Shown in pieces: positions 1-11,661 of a stretch of DNA of 64,000 nucleotides (within the stretch, counting starts at the first letter, position 1; every line of letters starts with the position of its first letter). The notes below the pieces were generated by a model. It was not told the origin of the DNA and made no database searches. It saw nothing but the letters and a program-made list of their open reading frames with translations. The DNA is taken from assembly GCA_944472155.2 (NCBI GenBank), contig OX235274.1, forward strand, positions 40,422,052 through 40,486,051, read 5' to 3'. The position numbers and the translations under genes are program-made. The stretch is from Trichobilharzia szidati. Its lineage: Eukaryota; Platyhelminthes; Trematoda; Strigeidida; Schistosomatidae.

Positions 1-355
1 CTTTGGCTAGTGATGTACTCAGTCTTCTGTTGACCATTGCTGCAATTTTTTCACCTTTAAAATCTAGTTGAATGAAGACAGGCTTTTTTCAACTGTGATT
101 TGTTTGATGCTTGAGCCTTCACATTTCCCATATCTGTTGATGAATTTCTCAGGGTAACCATTGTTTTTCAACATCTTTTCGACAATCATAAATTCTTCCT
201 CTAATTTCTCTGCAGAGCGTATTCTTCTAGCTCTGCAGTTCAGAGTCTTGACTAGTGCTCGTTTAAATCTATTTGGACAAGAACTACTAAAATGTAGGTA
301 TTGTCCAATCCACCGAGGGAGAGGGCTCTCGAGTGGTTACGTCACCAGATGATAC
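1..355 (-). mobile_element. PLE-C fragment, RT C-terminal part (cut by window edge)
   Basis: Minus-strand translation gives the stretch that follows the reverse transcriptase in this PLE family: a GQY..HFSS..P..FKRALVKTLN block, then RARRI, then an NGYPEKFINRY motif and a FKGEKIAAMVNRR block. The same blocks occur in order in the better copies at 49803-49213 and 40385-40700. There are stop codons and frame changes, so it is a pseudogene. The GIY-YIG end would lie to the left of the window. Confidence 0.6.
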
Positions 356-574
356 TGAATGTGTAACTTCCTGAGCAGTCTTAACTAAGTCCAAAACTTC
401 CTGTCAACTAATTTTCAAGTATGTCAAAACTTTCCTGGAAATGAACTTAATAATAATTTATTTGGGCTGTAAGCAGCTGATGAGAGGCCAACTAAATAAA
501 CAATGATGGTACGATATAATTCTGCAAAAGCTAGTGTTATTCTTGCTTTATTCAAACATGTAATTTTCATAATT
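356..574. other. no assignable feature
   Basis: AT-rich sequence with stops in all frames. It may be terminal sequence of a PLE but no diagnostic motif is visible. Confidence 0.4.
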
Positions 575-588
575 TACCAATAAAGTAT

Positions 589-1623
589 CATCAATGTAAG
601 TATAAAACTTGAGCACTGTGGTAGAGTGTACTTCCATATTAGATACGTTTATTTTAAATGTCGCGCAGTGATGTAGTATTAACAACTGGATGACGTTTCG
701 AGCATAAATTATTACTCATAATCATAGCAGTTTAGTCATACGGTTTCATGATTTGTCAAATATTTGTATTTTTCCTCCTTCTTCTCTCTTGCCCATGTTG
801 TTTGTTACCACTTTCCATATCTCCGGTATAGGAGTCGCATCATTTTGATTGCACGTGTGTGGTGTTGAATCGATAAACAAAGCTTCAGTGAATAACCTCT
901 CTCTCCACCAAACTATGTTACTTTTTAATACTCTCACACTGTCCCACCCAAACTGTTGTGTGATTACATGCAAGTGAATGCAGTGCAATGCCTGAGCTCT
1001 GTTTTTTCTACGTTATTTAACTTAGTAGGGTCAATCTATCTAGGTTTAGCTAAATTTTTATGTTCCAATAATCTAATTAACCCTGATCTACTAGTTTGAC
1101 TGATGTAATTGACCTTACAGTCATTAAATGTTATTTGGTAAATTATGTTATTTTTCCTAATTGGATCTATTGCGTCCTTAAACCGAAAAAGTTTATCTCT
1201 GAGAGAGTTGGTTGATTTTAATGCCACCTAAATTTCAGCCTAATTGAGAATCCTAAGCAAGGCCTCTGACGTTCCTTCTTTATACGACAGTACTACAGAG
1301 TCTTTGAATTCTACAATATTTTTGTCATTTTCATTACTAATCTTTTTTTCTATGGTTCTTCATACATTTCTGAATAAATTCTGGTGGGTAGTGTGTTATT
1401 CACTAGTAATATTTCCTTTATTTGTTTGATTTCATTATTTAGATCTTCTGCCTCACTACTTAGGCTCTTGGCCTCTTTATATAGACATTTAACTAAACGT
1501 ATCTTTACCTGTTCTGGATGAGATGAATTAAAGTCGATTTCCCACCCACCATCTTGCTTTCGTTTTATTCTACAGTCCGGCATGGCTAACTCACCCTGTT
1601 CATTTTCTAACTTAGAATTGAAA
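589..1623 (-). mobile_element. 5'-truncated PLE-A insertion with 14 bp target duplication
   Basis: The insertion is flanked by identical copies of taccaataaagtat (575-588 and 1624-1637). Read on the minus strand it contains a region after the RT (1583-1350), then a GIY-YIG-like block at 1227-1036 with NDCK....YISQT, where the usual YIGQT has lost its glycine, then the conserved C-terminal block with FGWDSVRVLK (about 985-760). The 3' end carries the hairpin with GAGTA and TGCTC arms followed by GAAAC (about 715-680). Frameshifts make it non-functional. The length (1035 bp) shows 5' truncation. Confidence 0.8.
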
Positions 1624-1752
1624 TACCAATAAAGTATTTATTTAGATTATAAGGACGAACTTGTACATTTTGGCTATCGGAAGAAACTGGTTTGTGGATC
1701 TTACTCAATCTATCTGTTAAGCAGCAAGTATTGCTAAAAGTTTTGTTACAGA

Positions 1753-1960
1753 TTGAAATCAATTAGAGGACCACTTAAAACAAACCGGGCAGTATAATGA
1801 ACAGCTGTGTCATTCTAGTTTGGGAGTCTTCAGTAGTATGCATCTGTGACCCCATAGGTGATCAAACCCAGAGCCTGTAGCTTACAATGGCGGCCTCATT
1901 AACCATTCAACCACCGGGACGTAATCCAATGGCCAGCCCGTGAATTCTAACTTCTATGCG
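1753..1960 (-). mobile_element. SINE-A copy (tRNA-derived), partial
   Basis: Minus-strand copy of the family with a tRNA-like head. The B-box relative appears as gatcaaacccagagcc on the plus strand (about 1860) and the A-box region ends in accaccgggacgtaatcc. The hammerhead-like centre is degraded. Confidence 0.6.
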
Positions 1961-2055
1961 TGAAATGTACTCACAGAAACATATGAAGCAATCCTTTTGC
2001 CTTTGGTTGGCTTTGGATGGGTTAATTTCAACTGTAGATTATTGCCACGAACCAA

Positions 2056-2420
2056 CATGAGTTACAGAGATCAACGAAAACCAGGTGGGAGTACTGGAAA
2101 TCCGTTTCGTCCTATTTTGGGGCTTTTCATCAAAGCGTACCCACGACTAAACCAGGGATCTAACCTGGGAACCTTCAAGTCGCGAGACTAAGCTCTTTAA
2201 CTATTCAGCCACTTGAGTTAGAATTCATTGACTGCTGAATTCTGACTTTATCAACTCGTGACACACTGCTGTCCCGATTAATGTTTTCCACAAGCACCCA
2301 CTTCACCCTACTGACCACAACTTCCCACTGCAACTTCAGAAAATCCAACCAGTAGCCATCATTTAGCTGGCAACTGATATTCAAATTATACGATTTGTGG
2401 GGATTTTGGATGAATTGAAA
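2056..2420 (-). mobile_element. SINE-A copy (tRNA-derived)
   Basis: Minus-strand copy including the upstream non-tRNA head (about 2230-2420) and the tRNA-like part (2100-2215). It is diverged but collinear with the copy at 2955-3333. Confidence 0.6.
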
Positions 2421-2898
2421 CTCTTAGATTATCGTCACAAATTAGTTTTGAACTGCCTGTCTCTTGGAAAAGTATCTAATGTATTAATATAATTGAAGGT
2501 GATCTCTTCAGGATCACTTATCATATAAATGCGTCAATTTAAACATGTATATATTGTCTTTGGGATTACAGTTTGAACTGCTAAATAATTTGTTAGCTTC
2601 ATGTATCAATGTTAACAGAGTTAAATTCCCATTGAATATTTCTCAGTTTGATAGTGAGTTAATTCAATCGGTAAAGGACACTAATGGTAGATCTCCAGAA
2701 TACAGTGTCATGCATTAGAGTTTAATTATGGAATGTCAACATTTATAACCAATCACTACTGCTATTTCGTTCACAACCTAAGCTCTTGTGTCACGAGAAA
2801 TATCTCCAACAGAATCTATACTTTTTTTCTGACACCTGTTTTCCATCCATCCTGAAGACGAGATAGCCAGAAAGTATCTGCCAAAAGAAACTCTAGCT

Positions 2899-2987
2899 AT
2901 TCAAGTATTGGTTTGTAGGGATTTGGTTGATGGGTTACAGGATTACAGGTTACAATCAACCAAATTTCTACAAACCAATACTTGAAT
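2899..2987. repeat. inverted repeat made of SINE-A terminal sequence
   Basis: Arms 2899-2931 and 2955-2987 are reverse complements with about two mismatches and a 23 nt spacer. The arm sequence (ttcaagtattggtttgtag and on) is the terminal motif seen at the ends of many SINE-A copies in this window. Confidence 0.75.
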
Positions 2988-3333
2988 ATCAATGAGATGC
3001 TCACTGGCAACTGGCCCTATTCAGGTAGGTAGTTACCTGGGGTTCTGATGGGAAGCCGTGACCAGTAGGGTGTAGCAGCTCGGAAATGTTGACAAATACT
3101 TGCCAAAGACATTGACTAGCGGTTGTACTATATCGTGAATTGGCAGAAGTTAGAATTCATGGGTTATTGGATCGGGTCCCAGTGGCCTAATGGTCTACGA
3201 GCTCGCCTTGTAACAGGAAGGTCTGGGTTCGAACCCCGGTGGGTGCGTACTGATGAAAAGTCCCAAACTAGGATGAAACAGGTGTCCAGTACTCCCAGGT
3301 TTTCCAATGGTTCTCTAACTAAAGAAATCTAGC
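2955..3333 (+). mobile_element. SINE-A, nearly full-length
   Basis: tRNA-derived SINE. An A-box-like region ccagtggcctaatggtctac (about 3179) and a B-box ggttcgaacccc (about 3227) give a pol III type internal promoter. Downstream is a hammerhead-like core, CTGATGA at 3250-3256 and GAAA at 3275-3278, then the family tail ending in ggttctctaac. The non-tRNA head runs from about 2990 to 3170. Confidence 0.8.
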
Positions 3334-3339
3334 TGTCAG

Positions 3340-3650
3340 CAGACTTATCCGGAACCTGTTGCTCAACATATATGCAGAAGGAAATGAAGATGGATCGGAC
3401 AGACTCTCAGGAAAGCGTTGAGTGACACCATACACTACGAGACCCACGAGTGGAACCCAAATCGGAAACAACTAGTAGAGAATGTGTCCAAAGGTGACGT
3501 GAAGGAGATCATGTGAGGAAGAAATAAAAGCTCATGGTCAGTTGTGGGACCAACTGAAGAGGAATTCAGCGAAATGGATGAAGCGGAGATGTTTGGTTAA
3601 AGCCCTATTTTCCTCTCTGAACTTAAGGGGATAGTAATAATAAGTAATCA
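3340..3650 (+). mobile_element. RTE-like LINE 3' end
   Basis: Decayed C-terminal end of the RTE-like reverse transcriptase ORF in plus orientation, with a W(N)PN-type block near 3450, then the family's short 3' end and a (taa)n-like tail at about 3625-3645. It lies tail to tail with the minus-strand copy that follows. Confidence 0.5.
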
Positions 3651-3654
3651 TAAT

Positions 3655-4908
3655 TATTATTATATTATTATTGTTTCCTTTAATTCCTAGAGGAACATAG
3701 GGCTTCAGCCGTGTGTCTCCATTGCGTTCGGTTCTCTGCTAGAGTCTTCACCTGGCTTCAAGTCTGCCCACACGTTTTCATCTCCTCTTCACATGACCTC
3801 CTCCAAGTCACCCTTGCACTGACGACCAACTCGCCGCTTCCCTTTCGGGTTCCACTCGAGCAATGGCTTGTCTAGTGATGTCACTTGATGGTTTCCTCAG
3901 AGTATGGCCAATCCATCTCCATTTCTTCCTGCCTATTTGTTTCACAATCGGTTCCTGGTTGGTTTGCTCTCAGAGATCCCTGTTGCTGATCTTTTCTGGC
4001 CGGCCATCTGATCTTGAGGTATTGAGCGAAGACAACTGTTAATGAAGGTCTGTAGTTTGTTTGAAATGCTCTTTATGACGCGCAGTGCAAGTCTCTGACC
4101 ATCCGTATAGTAGCACTGACTGACTTCACATTGGAGTTGAAAATCCGGATCTTATTTTTGATGCTGAGTGCTGTTGACCTCCACACAGACTTGAGAGTAG
4201 TGAAAGCTTGTCTTGCTTTTCCGATTCTTGCTTTGATATCCTCGTCAGTTCCGCCTGTAGTTGAAACGATGCTTCCCAGGTAGGTATGTGAAGGAGGTTG
4301 TTTCTTTCAGGTTCCTTCCATTTATGCTGATTGTTGTCTGTTGTTGTTGCTGTTGGTGGTGTTGCCCAGGAATCTTCATCACCTCTGTTTTCTCTATGTT
4401 CACCTGAAGTCTTATCTTTGATGCTTCTTCTGTCAACTTGTTGCTTTTCGCTTGCATATCTTCCAGTTTGTGGGAAATCAGACATATATCATCAGCGAAG
4501 TCCAGATCCTCCAAGTTTTTCGTGTGAGTCCATTTTATGCCTGTTTCCTCATTGCCCGCTGTTTGTCGCATTATCCAATCTACTGCAATCAGGAAAATCA
4601 TTGGCGATAGCAGGCAGCCAGCTTGTCTTACTCCTGTCCTCACTTCGAAGGGTTCCGTAAGTTTCCCGTTGTGGATTACTTGGCATGCAGCATTGTCGTA
4701 CAGCTGTTGGATGAGATGTATAATTGTCAGTGGCACCCCTTAGTAGTAGCGAAGTAGTTGCCAAATCACCTCTCGATCGACGTTGTCGAATGCCTTTTCA
4801 AAGTCGATAAAGTTGAGATAGAGAGGTGACTGCCATTCCAGGCTTTGTTCAATGATGATCCGTAATGTGGCGATCTGATCAATACATGACTTGTTTCTCC
4901 TGAATCCA
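3655..4908 (-). mobile_element. 5'-truncated RTE-like LINE with 13 bp target duplication
   Basis: Flanked by aagtaatcataat at 3642-3654 and 4909-4921. The minus strand encodes an RTE-type reverse transcriptase from the GFRRNKSC region onward: FDFEKAFD-type motif A (about 4810-4780), VRTGVRQ.GCLLSP (about 4650), the catalytic LDFADDICLIS (about 4520-4490) and the C-terminal [14 protein letters not shown] block (about 3940-3890). Internal frameshifts occur. The 3' end is a (tta)n tail at 3655-3680, typical of RTE elements. Schistosome SR2 is the best-known RTE element, but the subfamily cannot be named from this alone. Confidence 0.85.
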
Positions 4909-4921
4909 AAGTAATCATAAT

Positions 4922-5929
4922 GCTATGTGCTAAATGTCCTTCTTGGAAAGTACTCAATATAAATTCAAAGCATACCTCAACGGTAACTCTCCTAGTCGAA
5001 CTAGTGAAATTCCTCCACTCAGAAAGGCGAGGTAACATGACACCGATTACGCCGTAGTGACTTATTGATACATGTTCCACTAAGAATTAGTATTCAGAGA
5101 CAAATATGTTCTTTTATATATAAACTGACTATCAGACAACAAGTTTCCACTGTTGTCCGAAGTGTAACAATCAATTTTTGTGACACAGCTAATTGATAAG
5201 GTGGTGGTCTGTTACTGATATGAATCGTATATCAATGTCAGATATCAACATTCAATCATCAGTGAGACTGCCGTATTCATATTCACCAACAAAGCAGACA
5301 CAAATCTCTTCCTAAAAGACTTTATTCCGTGTCACTTTGAAAAAAGAATTAGCAGTGTTAGTAGAAAGCTATCCAGACTGAAACTTTGTTAATCAAGTTC
5401 ATAGCCCACAGTTTATTTCACATTAATTGTATTAAATACAAGGGTCCATTATTTCTCACGGAATTTTTTATTTAACTCTTCCCAGCCCAAGAAATAGAGT
5501 GAATAATTAAAGAATAGTGAAGCCGTTATCTGGAATTAAATATGATAGACATTAACAGGAAATGTAATAGATATATCAGACAATCAATACATGTGTAAAA
5601 GAAACCATTTGAATGGTCTTTTAGTATAGAAATAACAATTATGTTGAATTGTAAAATGTCGGAGAATCAATAAATGTTATCATTGAAGTAACTAAATTGC
5701 GTAATCCAGTGGGGAAAATTACATAACTGATCTAGGGTGTGAATACAATTTGTCTGTTAATTCATCATTGTCAGTTGTGTGTTTTTTTCTTTCGATAACG
5801 TTAAAAAGCTTTTACAGTCCCGAATTATGTGGTATACTTTTGGCATATGTGCTGTCAATTTTTCCTGCCGAAAAATCTGTTAGTGTATTATCTAGTTCAA
5901 CACAATGAACCGTTTGGACTGAGTCAAAA
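4922..5929. other. intergenic, no assignable feature
   Basis: AT-rich. No long reading frame, tRNA-like box or known repeat end is evident. Confidence 0.4.
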
Positions 5930-6060
5930 TGGGTACACAACTGATGACCTCGATTCCAAAACAGCGAAATGACCGTCCAATGTTAAGATCACTTCGATAT
6001 GGGTAGGCGGGTACTACTCGTTGATGTGAGAGTTATCAAACCAGTCAATAACAATAAGAA
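5930..6060 (+). repeat. repeat family E, copy 1
   Basis: About 130 bp beginning ctgatgacctcg and running through cgaaatgaccgtc to tactactcgttgatgtgag. A related copy is at 45860-45990. No coding content. Confidence 0.5.
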
Positions 6061-6154
6061 CTTTATTTCCAATGAAATGTTTACACAATGCATAATAATA
6101 GCATTCTACAGCATATTGTGTGACGCAGTGCTATTTGTTTTAACGAGTTGATCA

Positions 6155-6500
6155 CGGATTGATATCATTTAGAGGACCATTGAAAACCAGGGAGTACTGC
6201 CAGACAGCTGTTTCATCCCAGTTTGGAATCATTGGCAGTGCGCACCCACTGGGGTTCGAACCTAGGTCCTGCTAGTTACTAGACAGGCTGGTGTACCATT
6301 CAGCCACTGGGGCCCGATTCAGTGGCCAGCCTATGAATTCTAAGTTATACCAATTCATGATTTAGCACAACCACAAACCAATGTCAACGGTGGGACATCC
6401 ATCCTCAAACTTGACTGGGTGGACCTCACTGCTCACGACTTCTCACTGGAACTTCAGGAAACTGCGTCCTGTAGCAATTCACCCAACTTGATTATGAATA
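6155..6500 (-). mobile_element. SINE-A copy
   Basis: Minus-strand tRNA-derived SINE. The B-box reads as ggggttcgaacctagg on the plus strand (6252), the A-box region as ccattcagccactgggg (6297), followed by the non-tRNA head to about 6490. Confidence 0.75.
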
Positions 6501-6974
6501 ATTCCTCGACTGAAAACTTCATGCTCATTTCCACTTAAACCACTACTCAGCAACAATGTTCATGAAAGAAAATTAAGTTTTAAAACCACTGTCTGATGAA
6601 CTTTGCTTTCAGTGAAAATAATAGTCATTTAGTGTTTAAGTTATCAAAGTCTAGCTGTATAGACCTACTGTTCGACATATAACACTGCCAGTTGTTCACA
6701 CATACCAGTAGTAGAGAATTGTAAACCGCTTGTTTCACAAAATAATCTACATGTATATTAACATTTTTTTCTGGACAAATACTGTACGTAAGAAAAGTGT
6801 GTCACTGTTTTTCTCATTAAAAATTGTCATACTTTCATGTCACTTCATTAAATATAAGGAATGTTGTTAAGTTATCAGAATAAGCTAATCGTCCATGTCT
6901 TAAGAGGATATTTGAAATTTTTAATAATTTACACACGTCTTATCTGCTTTGTTTATACTTCCTAGATGTATTTA

Positions 6975-7300
6975 TCATTATTACTATTATTATTCCCTTG
7001 GGTTCCAATTGGAACCTACGCCTTCAACAGTACATCGCCATTTCATCCTGTTCTTTGAATTCCTATTTATCTGGCTCCATGAATGACCATAAAGTTTTAT
7101 TTCTACGTCACAAAATCTCTTCCTTGTCACCCTTAGACCCATTCCCACTGGTCATTTTCTCATTTGGGTTCCACTCAAAGGCTATATGGTGCGTGATGTC
7201 ATTCAAAGATCTCCTCAACGTATTTTTTTGCTGTGTGATAAGTTCTTGTTTGTTTCATTTCTTACCAGTGTTCCTTGTAACTAATTCTGTCTGGCGACCA
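6975..7300 (-). mobile_element. RTE-like LINE 3' end
   Basis: Left edge is a (att)n tail at about 6975-6995, followed on the minus strand by the C-terminal RTE block (WNP.G-type region at about 7165). It is strongly decayed and 5' truncated. Confidence 0.55.
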
Positions 7301-7339
7301 CTTGTTTAAGATTAATTATACACTATGCAATCATTGTGA

Positions 7340-7545
7340 ATATAAGTATTACATTGCGTCGGTGGCACAGTGGTTAGGACTCTCGCCGACCATGCACATG
7401 GTGAAGGGTTCGATCCCCTGCCGATGCACACCGGATATCTATGGTCGGCCTGCAAAATTTGGCCTACCGATATCGCATGCTGAAAATGCCATACTTGTGC
7501 TGAAAATACGGTGTGGCATCAAGCTGTAATAAAAATAAATAAAAT
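7340..7545 (+). mobile_element. SINE-B (tRNA-derived)
   Basis: The first 73 nt from gcgtcggtggcacagtgg (7357) keep a fully pairable 7 bp acceptor-like stem with ccgatgc. A textbook A-box (tggcacagtggttagg) and B-box (gggttcgatcccc) are present. The body continues through tctatggtcggcctgcaaaa and ends in an A/T-rich tail. Other copies: 24630, 51015, 58905, 61240. Confidence 0.85.
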
Positions 7546-7639
7546 TTATACAACCTCTCGCCTTTACTAAGCAGTAAACAATCGCAGACTGTCTAAAGCA
7601 AAGATCTCCATTTCGTTTAACTTGAGTAAGGACACTGAA

Positions 7640-8340
7640 CATTTCTGAACATTTTAATTAACAGTACACTTTATAAGTTGAGCATATATCAACCTTCAAA
7701 TATTTATCATATTTAGTGATTATATTCTTATTGAATTATGTTTCGTTTAGCAAACTAGTCTAAACGTGTTTTAGGGAAATAATTCTTGTCAGAGAGATTT
7801 CTACAGTTACAAATTATTGTTATTAGATGGTTGGAGGCAGTCAGTAGAAAACCTCATCTGACATAGGTTTCATGCTCATTAGCAAGGCTTATCTGCAACC
7901 TTGAAGGAACTTATGTCCCACCTGAGAGATTTGACACAGTGTAATGTTTCCAGTCTTTTGTTTGATGTAGACAGAATTCTATCAGTGAACTTTGTAAATC
8001 CACGTCGAAGGCTTCCTGCCTATTGCCTCCAACCATCCAATAACACGAATTCAGAGTGCACCAGAATGCTGAGTCACCTAGGCTAAGGATGGTCACACTG
8101 CAGACTTGAATGACACAACCAATTCTGCATCAAACAAAGGACTAGAAACATTACACTAGTTACTAGCTAGTGTCCAGTCAAAATATAAATTATGCAATTA
8201 TCTACTTCTCGCTTGTTAATCTGTTAGATCAAATCCTGATCAGATTATAGGTAAATTTATGATTCCTTATTCGTGAATCAACCGGAATATTTAGCCTAAA
8301 AATTAAAAATCTTCGGAATAAAATTAAGTTGCGAATATTA
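7640..8340. other. no assignable feature
   Basis: AT-rich intergenic or relic sequence. Short shadows of reading frames only. Confidence 0.35.
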
Positions 8341-8349
8341 ACTAGTATC

Positions 8350-8480
8350 GCAGACTATTCAACCACTGGGAACCACCTTAATTGTCAGCCCATGAATTTT
8401 AATTTCTACCGACTCGTGCTTTTAGTGCGACCAGCAGCCGAAGTCATCGACGAGTATTTGTCCTCACTCCCAACCGGTTG
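8350..8480 (-). mobile_element. SINE-A fragment, head region
   Basis: Minus-strand A-box end and head of SINE-A (caaccactgggaacc then gtcagcccatgaattttaa). It abuts a plus-strand copy, giving an inverted pair. Confidence 0.55.
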
Positions 8481-8484
8481 GACC

Positions 8485-8800
8485 CCACTGGTCACGATGA
8501 AGTTGCCTGGAGTCCTAATGAGAAGTCGTGATTGATGACTTTGACAGCTAGTGGTGCTAAGATCACAAATTAGTTAAGGTTCGCATTCATGGATTGGCCA
8601 TTAAGTCGTGTCCTATTGGCTGAATGGTCAACAAGCTTGCCTTGTAACATGAAGGTCCTGTGTTCGACCCCTAGGGTGGGTGCGTACAGACGATGAGTCC
8701 CAAAATATAACGAAACAGTTGTCCGGTTCTCCCTGGTTTTCAGCAATCAAACTTGAAACAATCTAAATTCCTACAAACTAACTCTCGAAAATAATAGCAG
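8485..8800 (+). mobile_element. SINE-A copy
   Basis: A-box region ctattggctgaatggtcaac, B-box gttcgacccc (8672), hammerhead-like centre (gatgagtcccaaaa at 8693) degraded from CTGATGA, then the family tail. Confidence 0.7.
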
Positions 8801-8837
8801 CATCTTTTAGTTTTATACATATTAATGGTGAGTCCGG

Positions 8838-9075
8838 GGACGTCGCTGGCACAGCGGTAGAATGCTCGCCAACCACGCAGGTGGTTTGGGGATTCGATCC
8901 CCGGCCAACGCACTCTTTCACCTCGCTAAGCCAATAATAAGACTTGTAAAGAGGGAAGGTTGGGCATATGAGGCTAGCAACCTCATCCCGTAAAAATAAA
9001 TACCACTGCTACCGAAACTTCAAAGCTCTAGCTTGAAGCCCTATGTTCCACTGGGAATGTGAAGGAATAAAATAA
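8838..9075 (+). mobile_element. SINE-C with RTE-shared 3' tail
   Basis: tRNA-like head cgtcgctggcacagcggtag (A-box) and ggggattcgatccccgg (B-box). The 3' end, gaagccctatgttccactgg at about 9036-9055, matches the 3' end of the RTE-like LINE copy at 42590-42620, so mobilisation by an RTE partner is inferred. Other copies: 21098, 23108, 29365. Confidence 0.8.
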
Positions 9076-9272
9076 TGATGAATTCATTTAAAGATAAATA
9101 ATCCTTTACGTTTGTAGTATTTTCACGTTTTTTTAAACGTTTTGTAAAGAAAGCATTATTATATCCGTTTGAATACTAATGTATATTTTAATTAAAATGA
9201 TTTATAATTATGAAATGCGAAATAATGTACTGACAATATGCCATTTTATTACACTATATGCATAAGGCATAT

Positions 9273-9844
9273 TATTCTTATTATGTCCTTCAATTCCTAG
9301 AGGAACATAGGGCTTCAGCTGTGCGTCTCCATTGCGTTCGGTTCTCTGCTAGAGTTTTCACCTGGCTCCATGTCTGCCCACACGCTTTCATCTCCTCTTC
9401 ACATGACCTCCTCCAAGTCACCCTCACACGGACGACCAACTCGCCGCTTCCCTTTCGGGTTCCACTCGAGCAATAGCTTGTCTAGTGATGTCACTTGATA
9501 GTTTCCTCAGAGTATGGCCAATCCATCTCCATTTCTTCCTGCCTATTTGTTTCACAATCGGTTCCTGCTGAGTTGATTCGCTCCCAGAGATCTCTGTTAC
9601 TGATCTTTTCTGGCTGGCCATCTGATCTTGAGTGGTATTAAGCGAAGACCGCTGTTAATGAAGGTCTGTAGTTTGTTGGAGATGCTCTTTATGACGCGCA
9701 GTGCAAGCCTCTGATCCCTATAGTAGCACTGACTTCACACTGGAGTTGAAAATCCTGATCTTATTTTTGATGGTGAGTGCTGTTGACCTCCACACAGACT
9801 TGAGAGTAGTGAAAGCTTGTCCTGCTTTTCCGATTCTTGCTTTG
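9273..9844 (-). mobile_element. 5'-truncated RTE-like LINE, 15 bp target duplication
   Basis: Exact flanks atgcataaggcatat at 9258-9272 and 9845-9859. The minus strand gives only the C-terminal part of the RTE protein: KARIGKA, KNKIRIFN, then [14 protein letters not shown] near 9530 and the RVEPERE block, followed by a (taa)n tail at the left edge. It is 572 bp, and its clean edges suggest one of the more recent insertions here. Confidence 0.9.
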
Positions 9845-9919
9845 ATGCATAAGGCATATGAGGTAAATAAAATGAGTATTAGTTATTTTGTTGATGATCT
9901 ATATCTTATGCGTAAATGA

Positions 9920-10430
9920 AACATCAAAAGGCTATATCCCTTCACTGGGTTAAGGTAAAAGTTATTGTGGGGTGTTTTTGGAGCACAGCATGGCAAACCA
10001 CATAACAGATATTCCAGCTGTTTAAAAACAAACAGCCAGTTCTAACGCCTGATATGATTACAGCATTCCTCTAAGCATGGGGTGCACAGACTACCTACCT
10101 GTGGAAATTTAAGTCTTAATTGACCGCCTCCCTTCTACCTGTTCAAGTATATTAAGATGAAAGCGCAGAAAGTATGTTCTGCAATAACTCACATCCTCAC
10201 TCCTCTTCATTACGTTAGGCTTGCTATTTCTATCAGGTGAACTATACAATAGAGGCCTTTTGATACCTAACAAAAACCACAGTTTCATCCGTTTTGGCTA
10301 AATGAGCGTCTGTTGTTGTTCTGGTGATTTGACTGACACTTATAAATCAACCTTTAGGAATCCAAACATATCTTTGTTTTTTACTTAATACTTCTATATT
10401 ATTTAACGGCTTTTTTATAACCTTATTTGT
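9920..10430. other. no assignable feature
   Basis: No coding or repeat signature recognised. Confidence 0.35.
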
Positions 10431-10439
10431 TTGTTTTTA

Positions 10440-10770
10440 CGTCAACTTTAACTTTCCCGTTGATTGGCTGGATTGAAATGTTCTGCTTCTGTTGACATGT
10501 CACCTCGTCCTCTTAGTGCGAATTCTCCGAGGATGTTTGAGGATTAACTTAAAGCAATTTAGCGGATGATGACTAGCAGTGGAATCTACCAGGATGCGTA
10601 TTCCATCCCATTTGGGACTCATCATGTTAAATGACGGCTACTGGGTTTGAGTTTCAGTGGGACCACCATCACCAAGTACTGGAGAATGCAGATACAAACA
10701 GATGACGAGTCCCAAATGGGACGAAATGCGCATCCTAGATCCAGTCTCTAGTCACCATTCACCGAATTCC
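10440..10770. mobile_element. Smα-like repeats, inverted pair with decayed hammerheads
   Basis: A minus-strand part (about 10440-10640) and a plus-strand part (about 10640-10770) each contain the Smα-type centre. On the plus strand it is gatgacgagtcccaaatggg, then gacgaaatgcgcatcctag. Hammerhead position C3 is not C in either part (A in both), so self-cleavage is unlikely. Smα of Schistosoma mansoni is known to encode active hammerheads. Confidence 0.65.
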
Positions 10771-11164
10771 TTTAATTAATTGTCATTTTTTAAATCTCAT
10801 GAAATTCTGTTTCTCAAACACTTATTTCCTTAAATGAGTTTGTTTTGTTTTAATTAGAAAATATTTAGGAAACACTTCGATATAGCGAAATAGCCCACGG
10901 CTGAAACGATGAATTTTGATCGCAACATCTGATAGATATGATAGTCAATACAATGTGCTGACTGATTGATTTCAGCATAGAACTTTGCACAGAAGTGCAG
11001 CAGTTCAAGTTCCCACACTCCATTTCGTACACAATGGGAGACAAAAGAGAGAAAACAGAAGTTCTAATGAACGATAATAAGTAGAAATGCGACGGAGGAA
11101 GAAAGAGTTGTAACGGGGAAAAACGAGAGGGTTTAGTGGATAAGACAGATCATAAAGGGTGAAT

Positions 11165-11661
11165 GTATCTGCGCCAGTGAGAATGATTTCGAGTCATATC
11201 ACAAGTTGTCTCCAGCCATAGATTCTTGGCATCCCTAAGGATTCAACCAGGAAGTTTACACTTCCCATGTGTCTGGCTCAAATTAACTGTTAAAGATTTC
11301 ATGGATTGATTGCATGTTTTGATCTAGCCATCACTAGCTCCTTTGCAATCCAATCCTTTGTCAGCATACACTGATCGATGAGAAAGGAGGTGGCTGGCAT
11401 GCCCAATATATATCCTAGCTATTTTATTCGACTTAGCTTCCCAACCTCATGGATTGATTACCCCTCCTTACCCGAGACTTTACGCCTATTATGAGTATCA
11501 CTGATCATATTAAACCACCTAGCATGGTAGATAGATAGAAGGCAGACATCTATGATCAAAGACAGCTAGCCTTTTCATGTCTTCCACTTTCAATGACCAT
11601 GTCCCATAGCCATAAAGGTGGACGGAACGAACTGCTGAGTAGTATACAATTCCTTTGATCG
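11165..11661 (-). mobile_element. LINE-D fragment running into gap
   Basis: The minus strand translates to a C-terminal LINE block with a W(R/D)...GRHEKASCL-like region and RRLL.FDHRCL-type remnants, related to 54405-55075. It has stop codons. The 5' side is lost in the N gap. Confidence 0.5.

Noticed and set aside
4331..4660. Plus-strand 109-codon ORF
   Set aside because: Antisense to the minus-strand RTE reverse transcriptase.
7357..7429. Possible functional tRNA gene
   Set aside because: The acceptor-like stem and boxes are good, but the anticodon arm does not form a normal 7 nt loop, and the sequence continues into the repeated SINE-B body found at four other places.
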